A stretch of DNA of 64,000 nucleotides from Microcoleus sp. FACHB-831 (lineage in GTDB: Bacteria > Cyanobacteriota > Cyanobacteriia > Cyanobacteriales > FACHB-T130). The position numbers and the translations under genes are program-made. Below the pieces are notes generated by a model, which was not told the DNA's origin, did not search any database, and saw only the letters and a program-made list of their open reading frames with translations. Below, in pieces: positions 16,871 through 25,597 of this stretch. Location of the stretch: the NCBI RefSeq assembly GCF_014695585.1, contig NZ_JACJON010000054.1, positions 23,954-87,953 on the forward strand, given 5' to 3'. Position 1 is the stretch's first letter. The number at the start of each line of letters is the position of its first letter.

Positions 16871-17521
16871 ATGCCTTGGCCTAAAATGTCAAGTAAAGCA
16901 ACAATTGCTGCTTGTTTGTATAGATATTTACACTGTAGTCATAGGTAATAGTCCAACCACTTATCTATGGGTATATTCTCAACTACATCCTTTGAAAGAG
17001 AATAGTATATCTTGGGGGAGAAGGGCGATCGCCTGCGCGTGGCCAAAGCCTAACCTGGCTTTTGTTTCAGCTTCTCAAGTCCTTTGAAGGAGGCGAAGTC
17101 CTTTAACAAAAACTAACTTATAATATTAGCTTTTCCTACCTACCAGACAATATGATACCCCAGCCCGCTCTTGTAGATAATGATTCTAAGTATCGTTTAA
17201 AATATTTTATACTTAATATTTAATTTCCTGCCCAAAAAGACGGAAATTTTGGCTAATTTTTGCCTAAATATGCAACATCTTGGGGATTTACAGTAAAATA
17301 TACTTACTAGCTAAATGTATTCTATTTTGATCTCGCCCATTGTCTGGCACGGGCTAACGCTGCAACACCAGCAAGGGATGACATCAGTTTAGAATCTAAC
17401 ATCTCGAATACGAGCCAGTCTTTTTTTAAGCGCCCCTCAGCCGCTTGAGGAATGCCTCGTCCACCTTTCTGTTGAGGCTTCCCTCTTGAACTCCATGACT
17501 TACCTTGAACAGACCGTGGAT
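16871..17521. other. Intergenic stretch between duplicated modules
   Basis: AT-rich, with no gene visible until the second leader copy at 17410. It must contain the promoter of the second receiver gene and that of the first DUF2294 gene. Confidence 0.5.
17410..17521 (+). repeat. Duplicated leader, copy 2
   Basis: ACGAGCCAGTCTTTTTTTAA and CAGCCGCTTGAGGAATGCCTCGTC align with 15929-16038. The alignment continues into the coding starts (GGAACTTTC then GTAGCGG). Confidence 0.7.
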
Positions 17522-17926
17522 ATGGAACTTTCTCGCGGTAGCGGCCAAACTAACATTGACAAACAGCGATTAGTTTTGGCAGTAGATGACAATGAAGATA
17601 ACTTAATGTTGATAACGTTTGTCTTGGAGCTGTTCGGTTGCTCGTTTATCAGTGCCTCAGATGGCCAGACTGCTCTAGCTTTAATACAAGATAACCATCC
17701 AGATTTGATTCTGCTTGATATTATGTTGCCCGACTTGGACGGCATAGAATTTGTTAGCCGTTTGAGACAAAATCCGCGCACAAATATGATTCCAGTGATA
17801 GCAGTAACGGCTATGGCAAGAACAGAAGACCGCGATCGCATTCTATCGGCAGGCTGTAATGATTACATCAGCAAGCCGTACATAGTTGACGATCTTGAAG
17901 CCCTGCTCCGACGCTATCTCAGTTAA
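17522..17926 (+). CDS. Receiver-only response regulator (copy 2)
   Basis: A 134-residue single-domain receiver: VDDNEDN acidic pocket, Asp in LILLDIMLPDLDG, Thr in VIAVTAM, Lys in DYISKPYI. An in-frame ATG at 17486 exists, but alignment with copy 1 places the homologous start at 17522 (MELSRGSG). Unlike copy 1, it keeps the normal MLPD loop. It is followed, in convergent orientation, by the second DUF2294 gene after a gap of about 270 nt. Confidence 0.87.
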   Translation: MELSRGSGQTNIDKQRLVLAVDDNEDNLMLITFVLELFGCSFISASDGQTALALIQDNHPDLILLDIMLPDLDGIEFVSRLRQNPRTNMIPVIAVTAMARTEDRDRILSAGCNDYISKPYIVDDLEALLRRYLS

Positions 17927-18080
17927 ATAAATGTTTTTTTAACCTTAATTGTTGATATATCAAGTCTAGGCGGTTTGTTATAAGAATATGGGTGAGAAGG
18001 GCGATCGCGTGATGGGTGATTTTATTTACCCCAAGCCAACGGCCTATCGACTATAAACGAAGTAATAATTACCGACGTGA

Positions 18081-18120
18081 TATTAGGTGTTTGGTGTTAG
18101 GTGTTGAGTGTTGAGTGTTA
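18081..18120 (+). repeat. Short GTGTTNG-type tandem repeat
   Basis: TATTAGGTGTTTGGTGTTAG and GTGTTGAGTGTTGAGTGTTA show four to five degenerate 7-8 bp units. Such short tandemly repeated repetitive sequences are common in cyanobacterial intergenic DNA. Confidence 0.6.
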
Positions 18121-18192
18121 TGCCCGCGATTAAAATCGACAACCGCAAATACAAGACTCAAGACATAAGACCCAAGACCGTACTTTTGAGAT

Positions 18193-18567
18193 TTAGGTGG
18201 GATTGCGAATTTGAGGCGGAGCAGCCAAAACAGCAATAGTGCCTGTCCGGGCTGTTTCTAATTTAGCGTCGCTGAGCAGGTCTATCACAGATACGCCAAC
18301 TACTTCTTCTATTAGGGCTTTAAGCTGCGGCTGAATTGCTTTATCTAAATCTGCCCTTACTTGTTCAGCTAAATCCGCTTGACCGTTGTTAGCCAGAAAT
18401 TGCTCGGGTTGGGTAATGGAATTCTCCAGAATAATGGCAATTTTTTCATCAAAAATTTGGCAAGTCACTTTACTTGGCTGATGCCCTAGTTGAGTGCGGT
18501 ATAGCGCCTGGATACGCTGGGAGAGGGTTCGTTCTAATTGCCCACGAGTAGGGTAAGAAGGGTCCAT
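18193..18567 (-). CDS. DUF2294 protein (copy 2)
   Basis: A 124-residue DUF2294 protein (RGQLERTLSQRIQALYRTQ, GHQPSKVTCQIFDEKIAIIL, EEVVGVSVIDLLSDAKLETA). It is clearly paralogous to the gene at 16460-16870. It sits at the end of the second module. Function unknown. Confidence 0.85.
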   Translation of the reverse strand: MDPSYPTRGQLERTLSQRIQALYRTQLGHQPSKVTCQIFDEKIAIILENSITQPEQFLANNGQADLAEQVRADLDKAIQPQLKALIEEVVGVSVIDLLSDAKLETARTGTIAVLAAPPQIRNPT

Positions 18568-18704
18568 AGTTAAAAGAAAAGCTAATAAAAAATATCTATC
18601 ATAAGAGGGATGATTAGTTAAGACTTTAACAGTAATAAAACCCCTAAAAATACTCCGTTAGAGAGATTTTTAGGAGATAGAGGCTAATTACGGCACTCAG
18701 CGGC

Positions 18705-19751
18705 TTAGGGGTAGAGCAAAATTTTGTAGGTTTCGGGAGTGGGGGCGATCGCTTGTTCTACCGCCTTAGATAGATCTTCAAGCGGGTAGCGATCGCTAAT
18801 GAGGGCATCAACATCAATCCGCCGATTAAACACAATATCTGCCGCCAAAGATTGCAACCGATAAGAGGAACTGTAACTACCCATTAAATCAATTTCTCGT
18901 CTATAGAGAATATTGGGGTTAAGGGGAAATTCCACCGATTCGGGAAACTCAGCGAAAAACAGAATTTTGCCCCCCTTGCGGGTACAGTCTAGAGCTTGGA
19001 AAAAAGCCTTTTCACTAGGAACAGCTAACAGCGTTGTATCAACTCCCAAGCCATTGGTAATTGCTTGTATTTTGGCGGGTAAATCTGGATCGCGGGCATC
19101 AAAAGCAGCTTCTGCGCCCACATTCAAAGCTTTCTCAATGCGAGAGGGAAGCAAGTCAGTAGCGATCGCTTTCCCGCCGAAATACTTCACAAGCATAACG
19201 AACATCAAACCAATCGGCCCAGCTCCAGTCACCAAAACAGTTTGTCCGGGGGCAATTTGGGCTTTTTTAACTGCTTTGAGACAGCAGTTAGTCGGCTCAA
19301 CAAAACTCGCTTGCTCAAAAGTAGTTGCATCGGGGATAGGAATCAAGCCACCGTTGCGAACGATATGCCCTGGAACCTTGACATATTGTGCAAAGCCGCC
19401 ACCACTGGGGTTAAAACCAGCAGTTGTGGTGATGTTCTTGTAGTCATCGCACATAGAGAAGTTGTCATTGAGGCAGTATTCGCAGCGCATACAAGGGATG
19501 TGGTGCATCACGACAACACGCCGTCCAACTTCCCATCCTTGTACTTCAGAGCCTACCTTAGCGATCGCCCCAGCCGTTTCATGCCCGAAAATGCGCGGCG
19601 GCTCGTATAGAGGATAGCGAATCTTTTTGATATCAGACTGACACAAGCCCACAACCTTAACCTGTACCAGTACCTCATCCGGTGCAATTTCCGGCATCGG
19701 CACTTCTTCGTAACTTAGTTGATTAACGCCTCTAAATACTTGTGCTTTCAT
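18705..19751 (-). CDS. Zinc-dependent alcohol dehydrogenase (MDR family)
   Basis: A 348-residue medium-chain dehydrogenase. Catalytic zinc ligands lie in GLCQSDIKK and RIFGHETAG. The structural zinc cluster is C-MR-C-EY-C-LNDNFSM-C (about 93-107). The Rossmann site is VTGAGPIGLMFVMLVKYFGG. It resembles sorbitol/threonine dehydrogenases. Substrate unknown. It appears monocistronic; a 473-nt gap separates it from patX. Confidence 0.88.
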   Translation of the reverse strand: MKAQVFRGVNQLSYEEVPMPEIAPDEVLVQVKVVGLCQSDIKKIRYPLYEPPRIFGHETAGAIAKVGSEVQGWEVGRRVVVMHHIPCMRCEYCLNDNFSMCDDYKNITTTAGFNPSGGGFAQYVKVPGHIVRNGGLIPIPDATTFEQASFVEPTNCCLKAVKKAQIAPGQTVLVTGAGPIGLMFVMLVKYFGGKAIATDLLPSRIEKALNVGAEAAFDARDPDLPAKIQAITNGLGVDTTLLAVPSEKAFFQALDCTRKGGKILFFAEFPESVEFPLNPNILYRREIDLMGSYSSSYRLQSLAADIVFNRRIDVDALISDRYPLEDLSKAVEQAIAPTPETYKILLYP

Positions 19752-20224
19752 GCTTAATTCTCCTTTACCTAGCGATATTAAACTTTACCATTAGCGCTCG
19801 GCTATTAGCTTGTGTTTATTAGCTTTCAGCTAACCGCTATTTACCCAACCACTAACCTGATTTTCTATTTTTTCCGGAATCTTGTCCGCTAGGAACGATT
19901 GGGACTATAGACCTAACTTTTATCTACCCCGCCGAGACAGAGCAGCCTTTAGATGCTCGCGACGTTACGCCCGGAGGTAAAGCAGAAATTATAAAAATAT
20001 TTTTACCAGCAGCCTTTGGAGTCTGGTGACTATTTAATTCAGCGCTAAATTGCTATTTTTTAAAAAGATTGACGGCGTAAAAATAAGGCTGCCGAATTAT
20101 GCGCGATATAAATCTCTCTAAAGCGCGAAAAATAAACATAAATAAGCTTTAATGGTAGTTTTTCCGGATGCATTAGCAGAAAGTCCGCATAAGTAAGCAG
20201 AAACCCTAATACGGACTATCGGCT
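19752..20224. other. Intergenic region carrying the patX promoter
   Basis: Contains two TCCGGA motifs, at 19873-19878 and 20163-20168. The second is the DIF1 element of patX. No other gene is visible. Confidence 0.6.
20163..20195 (+). promoter_or_regulatory. DIF1 (TCCGGA) promoter element of patX
   Basis: TCCGGA at 20163-20168 lies 56 nt before the patX ATG. Published work on PatX reports a DIF1 motif within 69 nt upstream of every patX gene. A possible -10 (CATAAG or TAAGTA) lies at 20188-20195. No GTA-N8-TAC NtcA site is seen just upstream, in line with a strain without heterocysts. Confidence 0.75.
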
Positions 20225-20449
20225 ATGCGTGCTTCCACATCTATCGTTTTGTTGGGAATGATCTCAGTTGCGCTGTTTTTTGATTTTCAACAGCCTCAAT
20301 CTCAAGCAACAAGCCTGCGGCTATCTAACGATTCTGAGCAACGTGTAGCCGCTAAAACTAACCCGCGCAAGCCTAAAGGCCACCCCCAGCGGGGTAGCGG
20401 GCGTCGAGAGTTCTTGCAATATCACGATTCTCCAATTCAGCAATCTTGA
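20225..20449 (+). CDS. patX: PatX-type RGSGR peptide precursor
   Basis: A 74-residue protein with a hydrophobic N-terminus (about 6-20, signal or membrane segment), a variable middle, and the motif GHPQRGSGRREFL, with RGSGR at residues 56-60. RGSGR is the pentapeptide that binds and inhibits HetR. PatX proteins are defined by exactly this layout (hydrophobic N-terminus plus RGSGR) together with a DIF1 promoter motif, which is present here. PatX is known to be coextensive with HetR in filamentous cyanobacteria. It probably acts as a diffusible negative regulator after processing. Downstream of it lies the convergent deacetylase gene. Confidence 0.88.
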   Translation: MRASTSIVLLGMISVALFFDFQQPQSQATSLRLSNDSEQRVAAKTNPRKPKGHPQRGSGRREFLQYHDSPIQQS

Positions 20450-20547
20450 ATTACCCCAGCCTCGCGCTGGCTGGGAGATTTTAGATGACCCTTTATCCTT
20501 TGTGCTTTTAGTTGGTAAATGGCCAATGACGAGCTAGGAATGAATTG

Positions 20548-21222
20548 TTAGTTCCTAGCAGTTTGCCAGAGTTGGTCAACAGTAACAAACTGGTAGCCTT
20601 GGCTTAAGAGCTGGGGAATTAGCAGCGCAGTTGTTTCGGCAACATCTTGTCCGCCGTAGTAGCCATCATGCAAAACAATTAAGGAACCATTCTGAACTAA
20701 GCGCAGAACTCGTTGTACTACGACTGAAACCCCAGGTCGTTCCCAGTCCTCCGGTACAACGCTCCACATCACTGGTCTATATTGCCACTGGTGCAATAAG
20801 TTTATGGTCTGGGGTGTGAACAAGCCATTAGGAGGACGGACATCTCTAATGTTTTGAGGGTTTATTTGACAGGCTCTCGCGATCGCACTTTGGCTTTCTT
20901 CCAAACTCCGCTTCAAGTCTGCTGGACTAAAACGAGGAAAAGCGCGATGATCGTAGCCGTGCAGCCCCAGCCAATGACCGCGCTTGTAAACTTCAAGAGC
21001 AATATTTGGTGCGCGGTCAACACAAACACCCAGCCAGAAAAAACTGGCTTTTACGCCATATTGGTCTAATACATCCAAGAGTTTTGGCGTCCACTGGCTA
21101 TGGGGGCCATCATCAAAGGTGAGCGCGATCGCCCGTGAAGTTTCTGGTCCCGACCACAGACAGCTAGGAAAGCTGCGCTTGAGGATTGGGTACACAATAG
21201 GATAAAGCGGTGCTAGCTGCAT
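20548..21222 (-). CDS. Polysaccharide deacetylase family protein
   Basis: A 224-residue NodB-homology protein. Motif 1 is ALTFDDGPHSQ (catalytic Asp and metal Asp), motif 2 is WLGLHGYDHRAF (metal His pair; usually H-S-x-x-H, here HGYDH), motif 3 is RDVRPPNGLFT, motif 5 is LIVLHDGYYGG. It removes acetyl groups from cell-wall or extracellular glycans. No signal peptide is obvious. It is divergent from the lipoprotein gene, with only 22 nt between starts. Confidence 0.87.
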   Translation of the reverse strand: MQLAPLYPIVYPILKRSFPSCLWSGPETSRAIALTFDDGPHSQWTPKLLDVLDQYGVKASFFWLGVCVDRAPNIALEVYKRGHWLGLHGYDHRAFPRFSPADLKRSLEESQSAIARACQINPQNIRDVRPPNGLFTPQTINLLHQWQYRPVMWSVVPEDWERPGVSVVVQRVLRLVQNGSLIVLHDGYYGGQDVAETTALLIPQLLSQGYQFVTVDQLWQTARN

Positions 21223-21244
21223 TTGCTTTCTTTGCCTTTGATTA

Positions 21245-21811
21245 GTGTTAGCCGTGCCCTTGAATTCTTACTCTAGCGATCGCCAGCAAGGTCAATCTCA
21301 ACGGCCTTGCCAAATTTTTTCCCTCTTTGCCAGTGTCACCCTGGCAGGATTGCTGTTTGGCTGCACCATCCAGACCACTAACCAGTATGAAGCAACAGCG
21401 CGGACAACTTACACCTGGCAAGTCCGCTACTATGCTAATCAAAGCCGCAGGGATAAAGATGAGCGGCTTGAAAGTTTAGTCTCTACCTCGTTAGTTAACC
21501 GCAATGGCGAGAAGCCAGAATCCGCCGTCATTGGCCCCGATGACAAAGGACTGTGGTGGCCCGCTATCCCCCCGAAACCGCTTCTGGATGAAATTGAAAA
21601 ACGGCAGCGCCCCTACGAAACCGCCAGCCCTCCAGAGTTGTTGCAAAAAGTGGAATACCAGATTAGCTATAACAATGGTGAGAAGATTGTTTCTTTGCCT
21701 ACAAATCACGATGTTTACCGGGAGGTTGCGAAGGCATATCCTACCCGCACGCCTTTGGAACTAACTTTGGGTGTTGACGATAATTCGGTGGAAAAAGCTG
21801 AACCCCGATAA
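21245..21811 (+). CDS. Putative lipoprotein
   Basis: A 188-residue protein with a GTG start. A hydrophobic segment ends in a lipobox (LAGLLFGC, Cys about residue 40), preceded by an unusually long polar N-region, so the real start may be further in. The mature part has a beta-rich stretch (TYTWQVRYYANQSRRDKDER) and no recognised domain. Probably anchored in a cell membrane. Divergent promoter shared with the deacetylase. Confidence 0.65.
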   Translation: MLAVPLNSYSSDRQQGQSQRPCQIFSLFASVTLAGLLFGCTIQTTNQYEATARTTYTWQVRYYANQSRRDKDERLESLVSTSLVNRNGEKPESAVIGPDDKGLWWPAIPPKPLLDEIEKRQRPYETASPPELLQKVEYQISYNNGEKIVSLPTNHDVYREVAKAYPTRTPLELTLGVDDNSVEKAEPR

Positions 21812-21855
21812 TGTTAATTTAGGTGCTGGAGAAAGTAAAAATTATTCAATTTGTA

Positions 21856-23076
21856 TCATTCTGCATCAAGTTCCCAAAATTTATCGGCAACCAACAATTT
21901 TTCAAATTCACCTGCTGGTATGGGACGGCTGAACAAATAGCCTTGTGCGGCATCACAGTTATGTTGGCAGAGGAAAGAGAGTTCTGCTTGGGTTTCGACG
22001 CCTTCAGCAATTACTTTTAAATTTAAGGTGTGAGCCATTTGAGTAATTGCCGTTGTAATCGCGGCATTTTTGGCATCATTATTAATGTTCGAGACAAATA
22101 ATCTGTCGATTTTTAGGGTGTTGAATGGAAACTGTTTTAGATAGTTTAGTGAAGAATAACCCGTACCAAAATCATCAATAGATATTTCAATTCCTAAGTT
22201 TTTAAAATCGCTCATTATTTGAATAGCTATTTTTGGATTTTCCACAATGGTACTTTCAGTTAGTTCTAATTCTAGATATTTGGGTTCAAGATTAGTTTCT
22301 TGTAGTATCTGGAGAACTCGGTTACGCAGATTTGGTTGATTGAATTGGCGGGCTGACAAGTTTACAGCTATTTGTAAAGGCGAAAGCCCAGCGAGTTGCC
22401 AAGCTTTAGCCTGCGTGCAAGCAGTATGCAAAACCCATTCACCAATGGGGATAATCCATCCGGTTTCTTCGGCTAGGGGAATAAACTCCATAGGCGAAAC
22501 TAGCCCTTGTCTTGGATGCAGCCAACGCAGTAAAACTTCTGCTCCCATGATTTTTCCGGTATGGAGATCGATCTGGGGTTGATAGTATGGTTGAAATTCT
22601 CGCCGTTCTAATGCGTGACGCAGGCTTGTCTGTATGTCATTCAATCGTTCTGCGGCAGGCAGGGGTGGGGTAGAGTAGGGCTGATTAATGGCTACTTGCC
22701 TTTCAAATCTAGCGGCGATCGCGCCAAGCAATTCAACTCTGGTAAATGGTTTGGTTAGATAATCATCTGCACCCAGTTCCATGCCTTGACGCAAATCGGA
22801 TCTATCGGCTTTGGCGCTGAGAAAAATAAAGGGGATGCTTGCGGTTTCTGGTGAAGATCGCAAGGCGGTAATCACGCCGTAACCATCGAGGTTGGGCATC
22901 ATAATGTCGCACAAAATCAGATCGGGTAAGTGCGTCTGTGCTAACTGTAAACCAGCGAGACCATCCACTGCGGCGATCGCGTCAAATCCCTCTGCTTTCA
23001 GAAGTATTAGCAGGTTGTTTCTCACGGGCGGCTCGTCTTCAATTACGAGAATTTTTTTCTTATATTTATCCGTCAT
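21856..23076 (-). CDS. Response regulator with EAL c-di-GMP phosphodiesterase domain
   Basis: A 406-residue protein. Receiver domain (about 8-125) with IEDEPP, phosphoacceptor in LILCDIMMPN and YLTKPF; EAL domain (about 150-395) with the catalytic set EVLLRW, NLSARQ, ELTES, IDDFGTGYSSL, KIDRLFV and EGVET all present, so it is probably an active phosphodiesterase. The ATG at 23074-23076 (MTDKYKKK) starts 13 nt after the kinase stop. A longer in-frame start at 23145 would overlap the kinase gene. It is the likely phosphorylation target of that kinase. Confidence 0.9.
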   Translation of the reverse strand: MTDKYKKKILVIEDEPPVRNNLLILLKAEGFDAIAAVDGLAGLQLAQTHLPDLILCDIMMPNLDGYGVITALRSSPETASIPFIFLSAKADRSDLRQGMELGADDYLTKPFTRVELLGAIAARFERQVAINQPYSTPPLPAAERLNDIQTSLRHALERREFQPYYQPQIDLHTGKIMGAEVLLRWLHPRQGLVSPMEFIPLAEETGWIIPIGEWVLHTACTQAKAWQLAGLSPLQIAVNLSARQFNQPNLRNRVLQILQETNLEPKYLELELTESTIVENPKIAIQIMSDFKNLGIEISIDDFGTGYSSLNYLKQFPFNTLKIDRLFVSNINNDAKNAAITTAITQMAHTLNLKVIAEGVETQAELSFLCQHNCDAAQGYLFSRPIPAGEFEKLLVADKFWELDAE

Positions 23077-23089
23077 TTGTCTTACTTTC

Positions 23090-25597
23090 CTATTGGTTAT
23101 AGATCGGCACGCAGACTCTAAATGTTGTGCCAAGCCCAACTTCACTTAGTACGGAAATATGCCCGCGATGCAAGTCCACGCACTTTTTTACAATAGCCAA
23201 ACCCAACCCGGTACCGGAGATGTTGCCTACATTTGTTGCCCGATGAAAAAACTCAAATAGGTGTTGCTGGTCTTCTTTGGGAATACCAATGCCCCGATCT
23301 TGAATCTGGAATACGGCTTCACCATTTTTGCAATCTAACTCCAACGTCACTTTGTCACCTTGGGGAGAGTACTTGATGGCGTTAATGAGCAGATTACTTA
23401 GAATTTGCCGCAGCAGTTTTTGATCTATTGCAGCAGTGATTCCTTGGTAATTAGAAATAACAGCGATCGCGCAGTCGGTACCTGCATTCAGTTGTATTTC
23501 TGCTGCTAAATGGCGACAGAACTTTATCAGATCCACAATGGTCGGTTTAAACTCTAGCTTGCCTGCTTCAGCTCTACCGATGAGCAAAATATCATCAAGC
23601 AAGTTAGTCATCTGTTGAACTGCTGCCTGAATCAGATGTAGTTGTTCGAGTTTTTCCTCTTCAGTCCAGCTGTGGCCGTAATATTCTAGTAATTCAGCTG
23701 CCGACAAAATAGTAGTTAGCGGCGTGCGGAATTCATGGCTCGTTATAGAGACAAAGCGAGATTTCAGTTCGCTGAGTTGTTTCTCCTTTGCTAAAGCATT
23801 AAAAATTTCTGCTTCTGCACGCTTGCGGTCGGTGATGTCTTGGATCTGCGAAACCTGGTAAAGAGGTTGCCCGTGAACGTTCTGTACGACGGAATTTGTT
23901 AGCTGAATCCATACTACGTGCCCGCGTTTGTGGATGTATCGCTTTTCAATCTGGAAGCGGTGAATATCACCATCCAATATACGTTTGTGAGATTTAAGGG
24001 TGATATCCAAGTCATCTTGATGGGTGATTGCCCTGATGGTTGTAGCCTGCAATTCTGGCTCAGAGTAGCCCAACATATCGCACAGAGAGCGATTAACCCG
24101 CAAGAAACGACCATCGGTTGCGATTAAGGCTATGCCAATGGCGGCATCCTCAAAAGCACTTCTGAATAGTTCCTCACTTTCTCGCAAAGCCTCTTCAAAA
24201 GCTTTGCGCTCGGTGATGTCATTCAGCGTACCAGAAGTGCCGATAATCGTCCCGTCGCTAGCAGGGATTAGTCGGGCATAGACTTCAATCCAGCGGTAGC
24301 CTACAGCTCCCTCAGTCGCCGTTGAGAGGGGGGAAGATAAGAAAGAATTTTTACTTTTGGTCAGGTAGCGAATCTCGCCACGGCAATAGTTTTTTTTGCC
24401 TTCAACCAGCGGTTGAAACAGCTGTAAATGGCGATCGCGATCGTCGGGATGAACATAATTCAAACCTGTTGTACCGATGCTCTCTTCGACGGAAAAACCA
24501 GTGATTTCTGCCCAGGCAGGATTAAGAAACGTCCAACAACCATGTGCATCTGTCTGGAAAATCACTTCTTTAACGTTGTCAACGACAGACCGATATTTCT
24601 CCTCACTCTCCCGCAGAGCCTCCTGCGCCTCGTGCCGCTCGACCACGAGAGCCAGTAGTTGCCCGTTCACATAGGTTAATTCAGATGTCCGCTGTTGTAC
24701 TCTAATTTCTAGCTCTTGGTTAAGTTTTTGTACTGCCGCTTCTGCCTGCTTGCGAGCCGTGATGTTAGTACCTGTGCCTATTAGCCTGTAGATTCGCCCA
24801 TTGTTATCGTACAAGGGGGTTAAGGTTGTCATCCACCACCTATCTTCTCCTGGGAATGGCAAACATTCCTCGTAAGAAATCGTAGTTCCTGCACCAACAC
24901 ACTCTGCATAGCGCTGGCTTAATACCTCTGCTAGATGTGGGGGTAATGCCTGTGAGGGCGTCTTGCCCCGCAGAGCATCTGACGGGAGTCCTGTCAAGCT
25001 TTCAGTAGCTGGGTTCAGCCCCCCGTAACGAAATGTGCCATCTTCGAGGACATCTACGACAAAAATCGCATTAGCCACTCCGTCATAAATGCTGCGTAAA
25101 AACTCTTGCCGCTCTTGCAGTTTTTCCTCGGCTCGTAGGCGTTCCTTTAGTTCGTTTTCCAGTTTGCTATTAGCTGCTTCCAAAAGAACCGGATTTGGCA
25201 TAGCTAGTGCTTTGGGTATCAATGGCATTAGTTCCACAGCGGTGTATGCAGAAACCGCAGCTGTCATCGCTTTCACGATACCCGAGAGCCAATAGTGGGG
25301 ATACCACAGCGTCCACACTTCCATCAGATGTCCGGTGCCGCAAAAGATAATGAAGGCTCCAAACAAGACGAATATTCCGCTGAAGGGAACATTATGGCGC
25401 TGGCGGACGAAGTAGAGCAGAAACGCTGTAAGCGAGTAATATGCTGCGGCAATTAACAGGTCTGACACCACATGTAGCCCTACTAACTCTGGCTGCCAGA
25501 GGTAACAGTGCCCATGCGGAATAAACTGCCGATAAGACAGCAAACCATTAAAAAAATCCAACATTAAGCCTTTTCCTATAGGATGCTTAAAAACCAA
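23090..25597 (-). CDS. Ethylene-receptor-like multi-PAS histidine kinase
   Basis: An 835-residue kinase. The N-terminal three-helix domain (about 30-125) carries SDLLIAAAYYSLTAFLLYF and FGAFIIFCGTGHLMEVWTLW, which match plant ETR1 and cyanobacterial SynEtr1 in the Asp, Tyr, Cys and His residues used for copper and ethylene binding. Three PAS domains follow (about 165-290, 330-460, 470-590), then HisKA with SHEFRTPL, and the ATPase with LLINAIKYSP, DRGIGIP and GTGLGLAIVKK. The start may be 11 codons later, at 25564 (MLDFFNG). It is first in an operon with the receiver-EAL gene. Ligand is inferred, not shown. Confidence 0.88.
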   Translation of the reverse strand: MVFKHPIGKGLMLDFFNGLLSYRQFIPHGHCYLWQPELVGLHVVSDLLIAAAYYSLTAFLLYFVRQRHNVPFSGIFVLFGAFIIFCGTGHLMEVWTLWYPHYWLSGIVKAMTAAVSAYTAVELMPLIPKALAMPNPVLLEAANSKLENELKERLRAEEKLQERQEFLRSIYDGVANAIFVVDVLEDGTFRYGGLNPATESLTGLPSDALRGKTPSQALPPHLAEVLSQRYAECVGAGTTISYEECLPFPGEDRWWMTTLTPLYDNNGRIYRLIGTGTNITARKQAEAAVQKLNQELEIRVQQRTSELTYVNGQLLALVVERHEAQEALRESEEKYRSVVDNVKEVIFQTDAHGCWTFLNPAWAEITGFSVEESIGTTGLNYVHPDDRDRHLQLFQPLVEGKKNYCRGEIRYLTKSKNSFLSSPLSTATEGAVGYRWIEVYARLIPASDGTIIGTSGTLNDITERKAFEEALRESEELFRSAFEDAAIGIALIATDGRFLRVNRSLCDMLGYSEPELQATTIRAITHQDDLDITLKSHKRILDGDIHRFQIEKRYIHKRGHVVWIQLTNSVVQNVHGQPLYQVSQIQDITDRKRAEAEIFNALAKEKQLSELKSRFVSITSHEFRTPLTTILSAAELLEYYGHSWTEEEKLEQLHLIQAAVQQMTNLLDDILLIGRAEAGKLEFKPTIVDLIKFCRHLAAEIQLNAGTDCAIAVISNYQGITAAIDQKLLRQILSNLLINAIKYSPQGDKVTLELDCKNGEAVFQIQDRGIGIPKEDQQHLFEFFHRATNVGNISGTGLGLAIVKKCVDLHRGHISVLSEVGLGTTFRVCVPIYNQ

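Noticed and set aside
19873..19878. Second TCCGGA (DIF1-like) motif
   Set aside because: It is 350 bp from any start on the right strand; a six-base palindrome can occur by chance.
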